DNA from: Selenobaculum gibii
GTDB lineage: Bacteria > Bacillota > Negativicutes > ICN-92133
Assembly: GCF_030273445.1 (NCBI RefSeq)
Contig: NZ_CP120678.1
Location: 149,501-213,500 of the forward strand
DNA: 64,000 bases
Direction of reading: 5' to 3'
Made by a program: the position numbers and the translations under genes. Position 1 is the stretch's first letter, and every line of letters begins with the position of its first letter. Shown here in pieces: positions 8,507 through 19,300 of the stretch. The notes beneath the pieces are model-generated. The model did not search any database. It had not been told where the DNA came from and worked only from the letters and a program-made list of their open reading frames with translations.

Positions 8507-9181
8507 ATGGATATGCCAGTTGATTTACCTTCATCATGGATAAGTCAAATTGATTTAAGTGCTATATCAGGTAAAGTAGCTGATTTTACACCCGTAATTA
8601 AGGTAATAAAAGATACTTGGAATAAACAAACTTTAGAAGGACTAAGGGAAGGAAAAGTAGCTGTATCAGATGAATTGCTCAATGAATCTCTAGCTCGAAG
8701 TATTGAAAATAATGAAAATATATCCGATTTGCAAGTGACTTCCATTGGCGATAAAAAAATAAAAATTAAGGCGAATACTGCTCATCTCGGCAGAGTCGAA
8801 ATGACATGCCGCATTGATCGATTTGAACATAATAAAGATAATTCAACTGTCCAATTTACAGTGGTGAAAAAGAAATTACCCGATAAGGGATTTTTATCAT
8901 TTTTTGTCTCGCAGTTTAGTTTATCTATGATGGAGAATTTTGTTGGGAAAATGGATTTGGGAGAAGAAATCCCGATGCAGATAAAAGGCAATACGGTAAC
9001 GCTTGATTTAAAGAATGTATTGGCTGGGTCTGACTTTGGGAAAAGCGAACTATATGGGTACAAGCTGATTGATACGATAGAAATTCAAGAAGCCGTGCCC
9101 CAAGACGGTTATATAGAATTTAAGACTTCTCTAAATATGCCTGAATCTGTAGAAAATGCAATAAAGAATATTTTAAAATAA
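8507..9181 (+). CDS. Hypothetical protein, 224 aa
   Basis: The start at 8507 (MDMPVDLPSSWISQIDL) is preferred because GAGGTGAAG lies just upstream; an in-frame GTG at 8498 overlaps that site. The product has no signal peptide or membrane helix. It alternates helices (about 20-70) with beta-rich segments (VQFTVVKKKLPDKGFLSFF, MQIKGNTVTLDLKNVL). The layout recalls small lipid- or ligand-binding barrels, but I do not recognise a family. It lies 20 bp upstream of the DUF4127 gene on the same strand, so the two probably form an operon. Confidence 0.65.
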   Translation: MDMPVDLPSSWISQIDLSAISGKVADFTPVIKVIKDTWNKQTLEGLREGKVAVSDELLNESLARSIENNENISDLQVTSIGDKKIKIKANTAHLGRVEMTCRIDRFEHNKDNSTVQFTVVKKKLPDKGFLSFFVSQFSLSMMENFVGKMDLGEEIPMQIKGNTVTLDLKNVLAGSDFGKSELYGYKLIDTIEIQEAVPQDGYIEFKTSLNMPESVENAIKNILK

Positions 9182-9201
9182 TGCAATAAGGAGGGATTTT
9201 T

Positions 9202-10761
9202 TTGAGGAAAAGCTTTACAAAAATCTTAATGGTGGCTGCCTGTTGTTTAGGCATCATGATGCCAGATGCACTTGCAAACGGGAAAATTCTTTTTGTACCA
9301 CACGATAATCGTCCGATTTCATTTGAGCAAACATCTGATACTGTAAAAATGACGGAGATAGAAATCGTAAATGCACCAAATGAATTTGTCGGTAATCGCG
9401 AAATGCTGGGTAAGCCAGATGAATTATGGCAATGGGTTTTTGCAAATGCTAAAGGTGCCGATGCAGTTGTGTTATCTTCGGATGCATTACTCTATGGGAG
9501 TTTAGTCGGTTCGAGAAAACATAATATCGACGAAACTGTGATTTTAAATCGAGTAGATAATTTCATAAAATTGAAACAAGAAAATCCGAATCTTGAGATT
9601 TATGCTTTTGGATCCATTATGCGTACGCCACGTGCATCTGGCAGTGAAGAGCCAGAATATTATGCGAAGTATGGACCCAGCATTTTTCAATACACGGCAT
9701 TGCTAGATAAAAAAGAATGTGTAGGGTTATCTCGTAAAGAAACGAAAGAACTGGCTAAATTAGAAAAATCTATTCCACAAGATGCTATAGAGGATTGGAT
9801 GGCAAGACGTTCTAAAAACTTTGCCGCTAACTCAAAAATGATACATTTAACAAAAGATGGTGTTTTTCGCTACTTAGCACTAGGAAGAGATGATAATGCA
9901 CCGTTTTCACAAACCCATAAAGAAAGTCGTCAATTAGATGCATTAGCACAAGGCTTGTCTATTAGTCAATTTCAAACTTTATCGGGTATTGATGAAATGG
10001 CAATGGTTATGTTGACGAGAGCGATTAATGATGAAACCTGGAATGTTCCATTGGTAGCTGTTCGTTACGCAGATGGTGTAGGAGGAGCGACTATACCAAC
10101 TTATTCTGATGAAGCAATTGAGACTTCTATTCATTCACATTTATTCGCTGCAGGAGCGATTCCGGTCTTAACGCCTGATCGCGCCGATTTAGTCTTAATG
10201 GTGAACACCAATGTAGATGGCAAAACAGGAGAAGCGAATTTCCCAACGAATACTGTACAGCCAAAATCAAATACAGAAAGCTTTGTTCAAGAGGTGAAAG
10301 AGTATTTGAGTGCAGGTTATCCAGTGGCAATCGCAGATATTGCCTATGCAAACGGTGCGGATAATTCTTTGATGGCAGCGCTTGAAAAAGAAGAACTACT
10401 CGATAAAATTGTTGCATATTCAGGTTGGAATACAGCAAATAACAGTGCAGGGTTTGTGATTGGGCAAGGGATTCTCAGTGATAAAATGACACTTGAGGGA
10501 CGCCATCGCTTATTGGCTGTTCGTCTACTTGATGACTGGGCATATCAAGCGAATATAAGACAAGTCCTTGCAGGAGAAATTGCGACTATGCAAGGTGGCA
10601 ATTATAGCAATTTGGACGAACTTCAAGGCTTTGTAACAAAGCGTGCAGATGAAGAAATGAACGTATTTGCGAAAGAGCATTTAAAAGATTTCTCAATAAA
10701 AAAAGTAAATGTCGATTTCCCTTGGAATCGCATGTTTGAAGCAGGGGTAGAAGTACAATAA
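9202..10761 (+). CDS. DUF4127 family exported protein
   Basis: This 519-residue protein starts at TTG (9202), 8 bp after a strong AAGGAGG. A signal peptide ends near MPDALA (residues 20-25). The mature sequence opens GKILFVPHDNRPISFEQT, then ADAVVLSSDALLYGSLVGSR and IYAFGSIMRTPRASGSEEPE, which are hallmarks of DUF4127. The family occurs in Firmicutes, is predicted to be exported, and has no demonstrated activity. Conserved Asp/Asn/Arg residues in those motifs suggest an enzyme. It probably shares a transcript with the 224-aa gene upstream and ends at a clean terminator. Confidence 0.85.
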   Translation: MRKSFTKILMVAACCLGIMMPDALANGKILFVPHDNRPISFEQTSDTVKMTEIEIVNAPNEFVGNREMLGKPDELWQWVFANAKGADAVVLSSDALLYGSLVGSRKHNIDETVILNRVDNFIKLKQENPNLEIYAFGSIMRTPRASGSEEPEYYAKYGPSIFQYTALLDKKECVGLSRKETKELAKLEKSIPQDAIEDWMARRSKNFAANSKMIHLTKDGVFRYLALGRDDNAPFSQTHKESRQLDALAQGLSISQFQTLSGIDEMAMVMLTRAINDETWNVPLVAVRYADGVGGATIPTYSDEAIETSIHSHLFAAGAIPVLTPDRADLVLMVNTNVDGKTGEANFPTNTVQPKSNTESFVQEVKEYLSAGYPVAIADIAYANGADNSLMAALEKEELLDKIVAYSGWNTANNSAGFVIGQGILSDKMTLEGRHRLLAVRLLDDWAYQANIRQVLAGEIATMQGGNYSNLDELQGFVTKRADEEMNVFAKEHLKDFSIKKVNVDFPWNRMFEAGVEVQ

Positions 10762-10772
10762 AACATCTGAAA

Positions 10773-10806
10773 AAAATGGTGTTGCTGAAAGAGCAACACC
10801 ATTTTT
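10773..10806 (+). terminator. Intrinsic terminator
   Basis: The perfect stem aaatggtgttgct / agcaacaccattt around a GAAAG loop is followed by TTT, 12 bp after the DUF4127 stop. Confidence 0.9.
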
Positions 10807-10830
10807 GTATTATAAGAAAATTAATTAAAA

Positions 10831-11316
10831 TTATGCTGCGATATCAACGTTTTTGCCAAGACCGGAGTCCGAATCAAGCTGGCTGTCAATATATCCGTGT
10901 CCGCATACTGGGCAGACGGCACTATAGATACGAATACTTTTTCTCACAAGCTCGGTACCTTTAGTCGTTTTTACTTCATCCTCAACGCGATAATTATCAG
11001 CAGTAGGATCAATCGGTGTAGAAGTCTGATTAAATCCGATCGGTTTTATTGGTGAAGCCGTAGCTAAAGTCTGATTGGATACACCATGAAATTTACGGGC
11101 ATTACAGGCCAAACAATCTTCTGTGACATTGGATTTTTTAGGCGCAATCATTGGAATCGGGAGTTCTTTATCAGCGGTTTCATTATTAAAACGATTTGAA
11201 AATTCCACGGTATAAGCTGGCCCAAAAGAAGGCACAGAATCGCCTGAGCCTAAATTTTCAGCAATAGGAATGATATAAGGAACGCTACCAGAACTTGCTA
11301 TACTTGATATTTTCAT
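10831..11316 (-). CDS. Hypothetical protein with two CxxC pairs
   Basis: This 161-residue protein (MKISSIASSGSVPYIIPIAE...) has AAGGAGTGG just upstream of its ATG. It has no signal peptide. The sequence is largely extended and low in hydrophobic helices. It carries CLACNARKF (about residues 68-76) and CPVCGHGY (about 134-141), which together could bind one zinc ion. The first pair recalls the CxxCxxRK segment of the SprA-related metalloprotease-like proteins of Firmicutes, but the HExxH motif of that family is missing. Function is unknown. Confidence 0.65.
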   Translation of the reverse strand: MKISSIASSGSVPYIIPIAENLGSGDSVPSFGPAYTVEFSNRFNNETADKELPIPMIAPKKSNVTEDCLACNARKFHGVSNQTLATASPIKPIGFNQTSTPIDPTADNYRVEDEVKTTKGTELVRKSIRIYSAVCPVCGHGYIDSQLDSDSGLGKNVDIAA

Positions 11317-11490
11317 AAGAATCCACTCCTTCTTACATGTTGGTAATGAATTTTAGAAAACGCACGCACAATTGTTATATTTACCTAATTTTATTTTAAC
11401 AATTTATGCAAGACAAGTCGATAAAAAATTGTGTGGTGAAGGGATTTTTGTGAAAGAAATGTACTGATATAATACACGCGACTATAAATA

Positions 11491-11535
11491 GTATATATAA
11501 ATAAAAAGATATTGGTTATTTTTATTTATATATAC
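11491..11535. repeat. Perfect 17-bp inverted repeat upstream of tpsB
   Basis: In the 358-bp gene-free stretch 11317-11674, the arm at 11491-11507 (gtatatataaataaaaa) is exactly complementary to 11519-11535, with an 11-base spacer. There is no T-run, and the repeat lies about 140 bp before the tpsB start. It could be an operator or a 5'-UTR hairpin. Nothing else recognisable lies in this stretch apart from very AT-rich sequence. Confidence 0.6.
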
Positions 11536-11674
11536 CATTTATTTAAACATGAATAAATAAAAATAAGATAAAAAATTAGTACATTAGTCCTTTTTAGACA
11601 AAATTTTCAATATAGAAACTATATAATGACTAAGGGAATATAAGCCGATTTATCATATAGAAGGGATTTTGGTA

Positions 11675-13378
11675 ATGAAAAATAAAATCTGTAGAATTTT
11701 GGCGATTGGTGTGCCAAGTTTGCTATTGGCGAATGTGGTGTTGGCGGGACCATCATCAGAAATGGAAGCAAAACAAGCAGCGGTGCTAAAACAGCAAGAA
11801 AACCGGATGTCAGAAAAACAAGCGCAAGCTGATGCTCAAAATCGTACCTCGAAGGATTTTATCAGCTTACAAGAGGGGCAAGAAAATCTAGCGAAAATTC
11901 AATTGCCAGAAGAAACGCCAAGTTTTTTTATTGAGCATATGGAACTAAAAGGAGAATATGCTGAAAAATTCTATTGGGCACAAGAATATCTCAATCAATA
12001 CGCAAATCAACGCATTGGCGTACAAGGGATCAATTTACTTATTGCGAAACTAAATGAAGCTTTTGTGGATAAAGGATATGTTACTACAAGGGTATTTGTC
12101 TCAGAACAGGATTTATCTACAGGAAAGCTTACCTTATCTTTGCAAGCAGGAACCATTGGGAAAATTTATTTTAAACCTGGGACTTGGGGAACCTGGGTCA
12201 ACGCTTTTCCGGTTCATCATGGAGATGTACTCAACATTCGAGATATCGAACAAGGGTTAGAACAAATGAAGCGACTAGCTTCTCAAGATGTTGATATCAG
12301 TATTGAACCAGGCGAAAAGGATGGCGAAAGCAATATCGCCTTAAAAGTTTCGCGCAGTAAAAACTGGCACGGCGTTTTATCCTTTGACGACTCAGGAGCA
12401 AAGGAAACAGGAAAGCTACAAGCGACTACCTCTTTATCATTAGATAATATATTTTCAATCAATGACCTATTTTATCTGTCCTTTGGCAAAGATGCCAATT
12501 CAGAAGATACGAGAAAAGGAACAAAATCACATAACTTATATTACTCACTTCCGTTAGGAAAAGAGACGCTTACACTGAGTCAATCGGATTATGAATATCA
12601 TCAAACAGTAGAAACCACTTTACTTCCCTTTTTATCTTCGGGGAAGATGACCAATACGCAGATTCGGTTAAATCATAATTATTATCGTGATCAGACACGA
12701 AAAAGCGATATTGAAATTGGCGTTGTACAGAAAAAACGGCGAAGCTATATCGACGGAACAGAAATTGGTGTGCAACGTCAAAAGACGACAGCGCTAGAGC
12801 TTGGGGTTTTGCAAAGGCAATACTTTGGTGAAAGTGTAATGGACTTTGCAATGTACTATCGAAAAGGCGTGCCGTGGTTTAGTGCACAGCCAGGTATTAC
12901 TGATGGGATGTACGAACAGCCAACAACACGATACAGCATGTATACGATGGATTTTAATTTTGCTACACCATTAAAATTTGGCAATGCAAAAGGCAAATAT
13001 AATCTTAACATTCGTGGACAAAGCACGAAAGATTATTTATACAGTTCAGAATTTTTTAGCATTGGTGGACGTTATAGCGTTCGCGGTTTTGATGGCGAAC
13101 AATCTTTATCAGCAGAAAATGGGATGGTGATTCGCAATGAATTCGTATTTCCTATTGCAGCCAAACATAATTTTTATGCTGCCATAGATTATGGGAAAGT
13201 GCAGGGGCCATCTGCTGAGTATCTTACTGGTAGTGAACTGGCTGGTGGAGCGATTGGCTTTAGAGGGGAGGCTGAGAATATAAAATATGATGTGTTTGTC
13301 GGTTGGCCAATAAAAAAACCAGATGGATTTACGACCGCACCAAAAACCTACGGTTTTCAAATAGTACATCAGTTTTAG
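11675..13378 (+). CDS. Two-partner secretion outer-membrane transporter, TpsB (FhaC/ShlB/CdiB family)
   Basis: The start at 11675 has AAGGGA 9 bp upstream and opens a signal peptide (MKNKICRILAIGVPSLLLANVVLAG). A Gln/Lys/Glu-rich helix follows. A POTRA-2 domain spans about residues 85-165 (IEHMELKGEYAEKFYWAQEY ... AFVDKGYVTTRVFVSEQDLS). The ShlB-type barrel extends from about 200 to the terminal phenylalanine (FQIVHQF). SIGGRYSVRGFDGE (about 465-478) matches the conserved VRGY/F tip of the L6 loop in Omp85/TpsB proteins. TpsB exports its TpsA partner across the outer membrane, and the tpsA gene starts 16 bp later on the same strand. At 567 aa it has the usual family length. Confidence 0.93.
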   Translation: MKNKICRILAIGVPSLLLANVVLAGPSSEMEAKQAAVLKQQENRMSEKQAQADAQNRTSKDFISLQEGQENLAKIQLPEETPSFFIEHMELKGEYAEKFYWAQEYLNQYANQRIGVQGINLLIAKLNEAFVDKGYVTTRVFVSEQDLSTGKLTLSLQAGTIGKIYFKPGTWGTWVNAFPVHHGDVLNIRDIEQGLEQMKRLASQDVDISIEPGEKDGESNIALKVSRSKNWHGVLSFDDSGAKETGKLQATTSLSLDNIFSINDLFYLSFGKDANSEDTRKGTKSHNLYYSLPLGKETLTLSQSDYEYHQTVETTLLPFLSSGKMTNTQIRLNHNYYRDQTRKSDIEIGVVQKKRRSYIDGTEIGVQRQKTTALELGVLQRQYFGESVMDFAMYYRKGVPWFSAQPGITDGMYEQPTTRYSMYTMDFNFATPLKFGNAKGKYNLNIRGQSTKDYLYSSEFFSIGGRYSVRGFDGEQSLSAENGMVIRNEFVFPIAAKHNFYAAIDYGKVQGPSAEYLTGSELAGGAIGFRGEAENIKYDVFVGWPIKKPDGFTTAPKTYGFQIVHQF

Positions 13379-13393
13379 GAGTGAGAAAAAGTA

Positions 13394-16300
13394 GTGAAAA
13401 AATACCAGGAGAGTCTAAAAAAGTTTATCGTCTACACGGTGATCTTATCACTGAACCTTTCAAACCTATGTTATGCAGCGGACATTGCAGTAGACCCCGA
13501 GTCAACGCATCAGACAAACGTAACAGAAGTTAATTCGACGCCAGTGATTAATATCGCAAAACCAAATGAAAATGGAGTATCACATAATCAATATTTAGAT
13601 TTTAACATCGGTGCAAATGGACTTATTTTAAATAATAATGCAGCAAATACAGCATATAATTCACAACTTGCTGGGTTAATTAATCAAAATCCAAATTTAA
13701 ATGGAAGTTCAGCATCCATTATATTAAATGAAATTACGGGAAATCACATATCGAATTTACAAGGCATGCTAGAGATTGCCGGAACTAAAGCCAATGTCAT
13801 TATTGCAAATCCAAATGGCATTATGGGGAATGGTTTCGGCTTTATTAATGCCGATAGGGCAACACTCGTTACAGGGACGCCTAATATAGTCAATGGAAAT
13901 CTAGAAAGCTTTACTGTAGCAGGTGGCAATGTAACGATCGCAGGACAAGGGACTGGAAATCATTTGGATGCTGATGGCAGACAAATGTATGAACCAGTTT
14001 CAAAATTAGATATACTTACGCGTGCAGCGAATATCAATGCTGAAATTTGGGCAAAGGATGAAATCAATGTAGTTACAGGAACCAACCAGATTGACTATGA
14101 CGATTTAACTGCAAAACCGTTAACTTCAGAAGGTGATAAGCCGGCAATTGCATTAGATATTGCCGCTGTAGGTGGGATGTATGCGAACAAAATTAAGCTC
14201 ATCGGAACAGAAAAAGGGCTTGGATATCATATTGGCGGCGATGTTCATAGCGGACAGAGCCTTTATATAAATAATGAAGGAAAAATTGCCTTTGTTAAAA
14301 ATCAAAATGAAATAACGAATGCTGAAGGGGAACAAGAGAAATCTATCACTACGATAGATTCCGAAGGAACTATCGACATTCACAGCAAAGATGAAATCAC
14401 TAACAATACAATGATTTTAGCACGTGACCAGTTTACGATGAATGCTGACAAGGATATTTCAAATAGTGGAATACTTCAAGCTGGCGCGCCATATCAAGAA
14501 GACGAGGAAGATGATGAATCTCCTCAGCTTGTCAATCAAGCAGATTTAATGATAACAAGTGGCGAAAATATTACGACGATAGGAACCATGGAGGCTAGTA
14601 GGAATGTAAAACTAAAAGGGAAGACAGTCACCTATAATGAGTTTAATGTTCAAGGCGTTAATGTAGAGGTTATTGAAACTGAACCCAAAACTCCTGAGCC
14701 AGGGCATGAATTAGAGCCAAAGCCTAAACCAGATCCAGAGAAAAATATCGTTGAAATTACGCAGCCAGACCTGCCGGATTTATCTGCAATAAGTACGCCG
14801 ATAAAACCAGCGGAAACGGTAGAAGTTCCCAAAATGGACAATCTACCACTAACTGCGGATGCAAGTGCCAGTGTACTTTATCGCCCTATTCTTGATACTG
14901 CACCAAATGGCATTCCTTTGGTACAGATTGCTGAGGTAAATCAAAACGGTGTATCACGCAATCTTTATACCGATTTTAATATTAATCAGCAGGGGCTTAT
15001 CTTAAACAATGCAACTAAATATGAATTGACACAACTCGGTGGCTATATAGATAGAAATGGCCGACTTGCCGGTAATGGCGCAAGAATTATTCTCAATGAA
15101 GTTACAACAACAAAGCCGACTTCCCTAAATGGTTTCCTTGAAGTAGCCGGAAATCGTGCAAGTGTAGTGATTGCCAATCCCAATGGGATTACAGTAAATG
15201 GCTTTGGCTGTATCAATACTGCAAATGCAACCCTAGCCTCGGCAAATGTGATGAATTGGCAAAATGGCAACATTACCTTTGCCGTGCCTCGTAATTACTT
15301 TACGGTTGAAGGACAGGGCATTAATGCTGGAGCAAATACGAATTTATCCATCATTGGTGATAATTTAAATGTAAACCAATCTGAAATTTGGGCAAATAAA
15401 ATACAGCTTTCAGCAGATGGACGAATCACCAATACAGGAAAAATTTCTGCAAATGATGATGTAGAAATCAAGGCAGAGAATTTGCTCAACCATGAAAATG
15501 GCTTTATTACAGCACAAAAAGATATACAGGTTGAGGTAAAGGAAGATGTAAATCAAAACCAAGCAAGTTTGAATGCCACGGGTAATCTGACGATACATGC
15601 TACGAATTTGGCGAACCAAGCCAATAGTATGATGAGCAGTGGCAAGGATATGTCGCTTTCTTTAAACAACGCGATTGAAAATAATCAATCTACGATTAAA
15701 AGCGATCAAGATATTGATGTACATACAAAATTTATGGTGAATAAAGCAGGTGCGTTGCAATCTGCAAATAAAGATTTGACCATTAAGTCCGATAAAATAA
15801 ATAACAGTCAATCTGCGATTCTAGCCAATCAAGCAATGACGATTACTGCTAGCGAACTCAAAAACCAAACCAATGGCTATATCGCAAGTGATGGGAATCT
15901 AGAGATTGATGCAAAAAATGTGACCAATCAGACTGCCACGATAAAAACGAAAGCAGATTTATCGCTTGTGGGAGATATGGTAGATAATAAAACGCATGCA
16001 TTGATTTACGCAGACGGTTCTTCCGACTATACGCTTCAAAATAGCTTGACAAATACTGAATCTGCAATAAGCAGTAAAGAAAATCTTAACTTCAAAGCAG
16101 CCAATATTACCAATCAAAGTCAAGCAATGCTGGAAAGTGGTAAAAATTTAACTCTTTCGGCAGAGCAGACGGTAATCAACGATGCAGCTGCGATGACAAG
16201 TGCGGCAAAGACAGAGATTTCGGCACAAAATATTTATCATAGGAATCAAAGCGGAATCTACGCGGATGGTCTAAAACTGACAGCGAAGGAAGATATTCAA

Positions 16301-19300
16301 AATACAGATTCCTTGCTGGTTAGCAACCAAGAGGCAGAGTTAACGGCAAAAAATATCAGCAATACAGAGGATGCGGTGCTTTTTGCCAATGGAGATATTC
16401 ATCTAACAGCTGAGCAAAATATCTTAAATCAATCCTCTGATATAGAAAGCAAAAAAGATATTACGATTCAAGCGCAGCAATTAACCAATGAAAAAAAGGT
16501 CTTTGAAACGGATTGGGATGTCACCAATCAAATCATTTCCTATGGAATTCCACATTGGGGAGGAGACTACTACAACGCGATTCGAACCTTTAACCGCAAC
16601 ATTCATACAGGCGTAATTAAAGCTGAAACCGCAGAAGGCAATATTTTAGCAGATGGCAATATTAATATTCAATCAAATGTGATCAACCATTATAGCAAAG
16701 TTGTTGCTGGACAAGACCTCAATATAAGCGGAAATCACGTAGAAAACTATGGGTATCAAGGAACGATCGTCATTGCTGACCGCGGAAACGACGTGCAATA
16801 CTGGAGATATAAGCATCATGGGAAACATCATATTCACTGTCACATGGTATATGGAAGTACAACTATTCCATATAGCTATGATGAAATACAAGAAGAACCA
16901 ATTGCCAGACTTGGCATACTTGGGGGAAATAACAAAGTAACGATTCAGGCAAATACAATTGACAATAAAACGTATAATGCCGGCAAAGAAGAAATTACTT
17001 ATAAAACCACCGAAAAAAATCCGCTCAATATTTCCTCCGTTACCCTAACCGATGGAACAACAAAATTAAAGTTAAATACCGATATCATCAAACTGACACA
17101 AGGGCAAAATGCAGTCAATCAAATGCAAGACCTTGTACTCAATACAAAAATCTTTACTATCAATGAAGATCCAAGTGCAAAATACCTCATTGAAACCAAT
17201 GAGAAATTTGCCAACTATCAAAAATTCCTCTCCAGTGACTATCTACTGAACCGAGTAAAAAGTGACCCGGCAAAAGTTGCAAAACGATTAGGCGATGGTT
17301 ACTATGAACAAACACTCGTCACCGAACAAATTACGAACTTGACAGGTAGAAAATATCTTAGCGGTTATACCAGTGACCTAGAACAATACAAAGCCCTGAT
17401 GGAAAACGGTGCAGTTGCAGCGGAAAAACTCAATTTAACGATTGGGATAGCACTAACGCCAGAGCAAGTTGCAGCCCTTACCAGTGATATGGTATGGCTA
17501 GTTGAAACAGAGGTAAATGGACAAACCGTATTAGTGCCGCAAATCTATCTAGCAAGTATAAAAGCGCAAGATTTAACAAAAGACGGCGCATTAATCACCG
17601 GCGGAGAAATTGAGCTCTATGCAAAAGATACTTTAACGAATATCGGAACAATTCAAGCCGATAAAACCACGTTAATCAAAGCCGGTAACCTTACGAATCA
17701 GACAGGACAAATCAAAGGACAAGACATCAACCTAGAAATTGACGATACCTTTGCTAACTTAAGCGGAAACGTAGTAGCAAAAGACAATATCAAAATAACG
17801 GCAAAAGATATCATCAACCAAACGCAAACAAAAGAAACGAACTACCGAGAACTAAATCAAACAGAGTTAAGCGAAACAGCGACGATTACCGCACAAACAG
17901 GCAATGTAGAATTAATTGCCACAAACGATATCAAGAACCAAAGCGGCAAGCTAAGTGCAGGCAAAGACCTAAGCTTAAGTGCAGGCAATAACGTAGAAAT
18001 GACAGCCGTAGCAAAAGAAAAACACGTTGCAGTCGTCTATGACAAATCCAGTGCACAAATCGACGAAATAAATCACCTGCAAAGTCAATTAAATGCTGAA
18101 AACATCAATATCCAGGCAGGCAAAGATATAAAACTAAACGCTGTAGACGCAAACGCCCAGCAAAATATTACGACGACTGCCAGGAACAATATTGAAATTA
18201 CAGCGGCAAAAGACCTGAATATCCTAGACGTAGACGCAGGAAATAAAGGCGAACACTATACGCGTGACCGAGCGGTAGATGAAACAGTGAAAGGCAGTAA
18301 CTTTGACGCAGGACAAAATATTCAAATTACAGCAGGACAAGACGTAAGCATCAAAGGCAGCCAAATCACCAGTGAACAAGGAAAAACAAAAATCCAAGCG
18401 CAAAATGATGTCACGATAGAAAATGAAACCGAATACCATGAAAAACTACACGAAGAACATAGAACAAAAGTTGGCGTACTTGCAACTACCACAACAAAAA
18501 TCTACGACTACCAAAACATCAACCAAGTCAAAGAAAGCTATGTAAACGGCAACGAAGTAGAAATTCAAACAGGTAAAGATACAAATATCACAGCATCTAT
18601 CGTAGCAGCAGACAAAGAGATCAACGTAAAAGCCGGCGAAAATATCAATATCAATTCTGCTAGCGAAACAAGCCAAAGTGAATACAAAAAAGAAGTGAAA
18701 AAATCGGGAATCTTTGGCAGTGGTGGACTTGGCTTTACGATTGGCAGTCAAAAACAAAAAGACTCCTATGACAATCAAGCAGTAGAACAAGTTGGCTCAA
18801 CCATTGGTAGCATCGGAGGTAACGTAAACCTAGAAAGCGGCAAAGATGTAGATATCAAAGCCAGCGAAGTAATCGCCGGTAAAGACATCAACATCACCGG
18901 AGAAAACGTAACCATCGAAAATGGTGACAATGACTACAATGCACAAGAAAAACACGAATTCAAACAAAGCGGATTGACGGTATCACTAGAAAGTAGCACG
19001 CTTAATACCTATAAAGGCGTTGTAAACTCAATAGATCGAGCAACTAAAGTAGAAGACGATCGACTAAAAGCCCTTTATGTATACAAAGCAAAACGAGATT
19101 ATGATGAAATAAAAGAAAAGCAAAAAGTAGAAACAGCACAACAAGAGAAACAAGCTGAACAAGCAGAAAAAGATAAACAAAATCAAGCAAAACAAGGAAC
19201 CGAAGTAAACGATCAAACGCAAACTACCAATAATAATCCTACGGCTACGGGAGGAGAAGCGAATGAAGCGAAAAAGCCACCAGAAAAAAGTGACTTATCA

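Noticed and set aside
11317-11674. A small gene in the tpsB leader
   Set aside because: No frame with a ribosome site; only AT-rich DNA and the inverted repeat.
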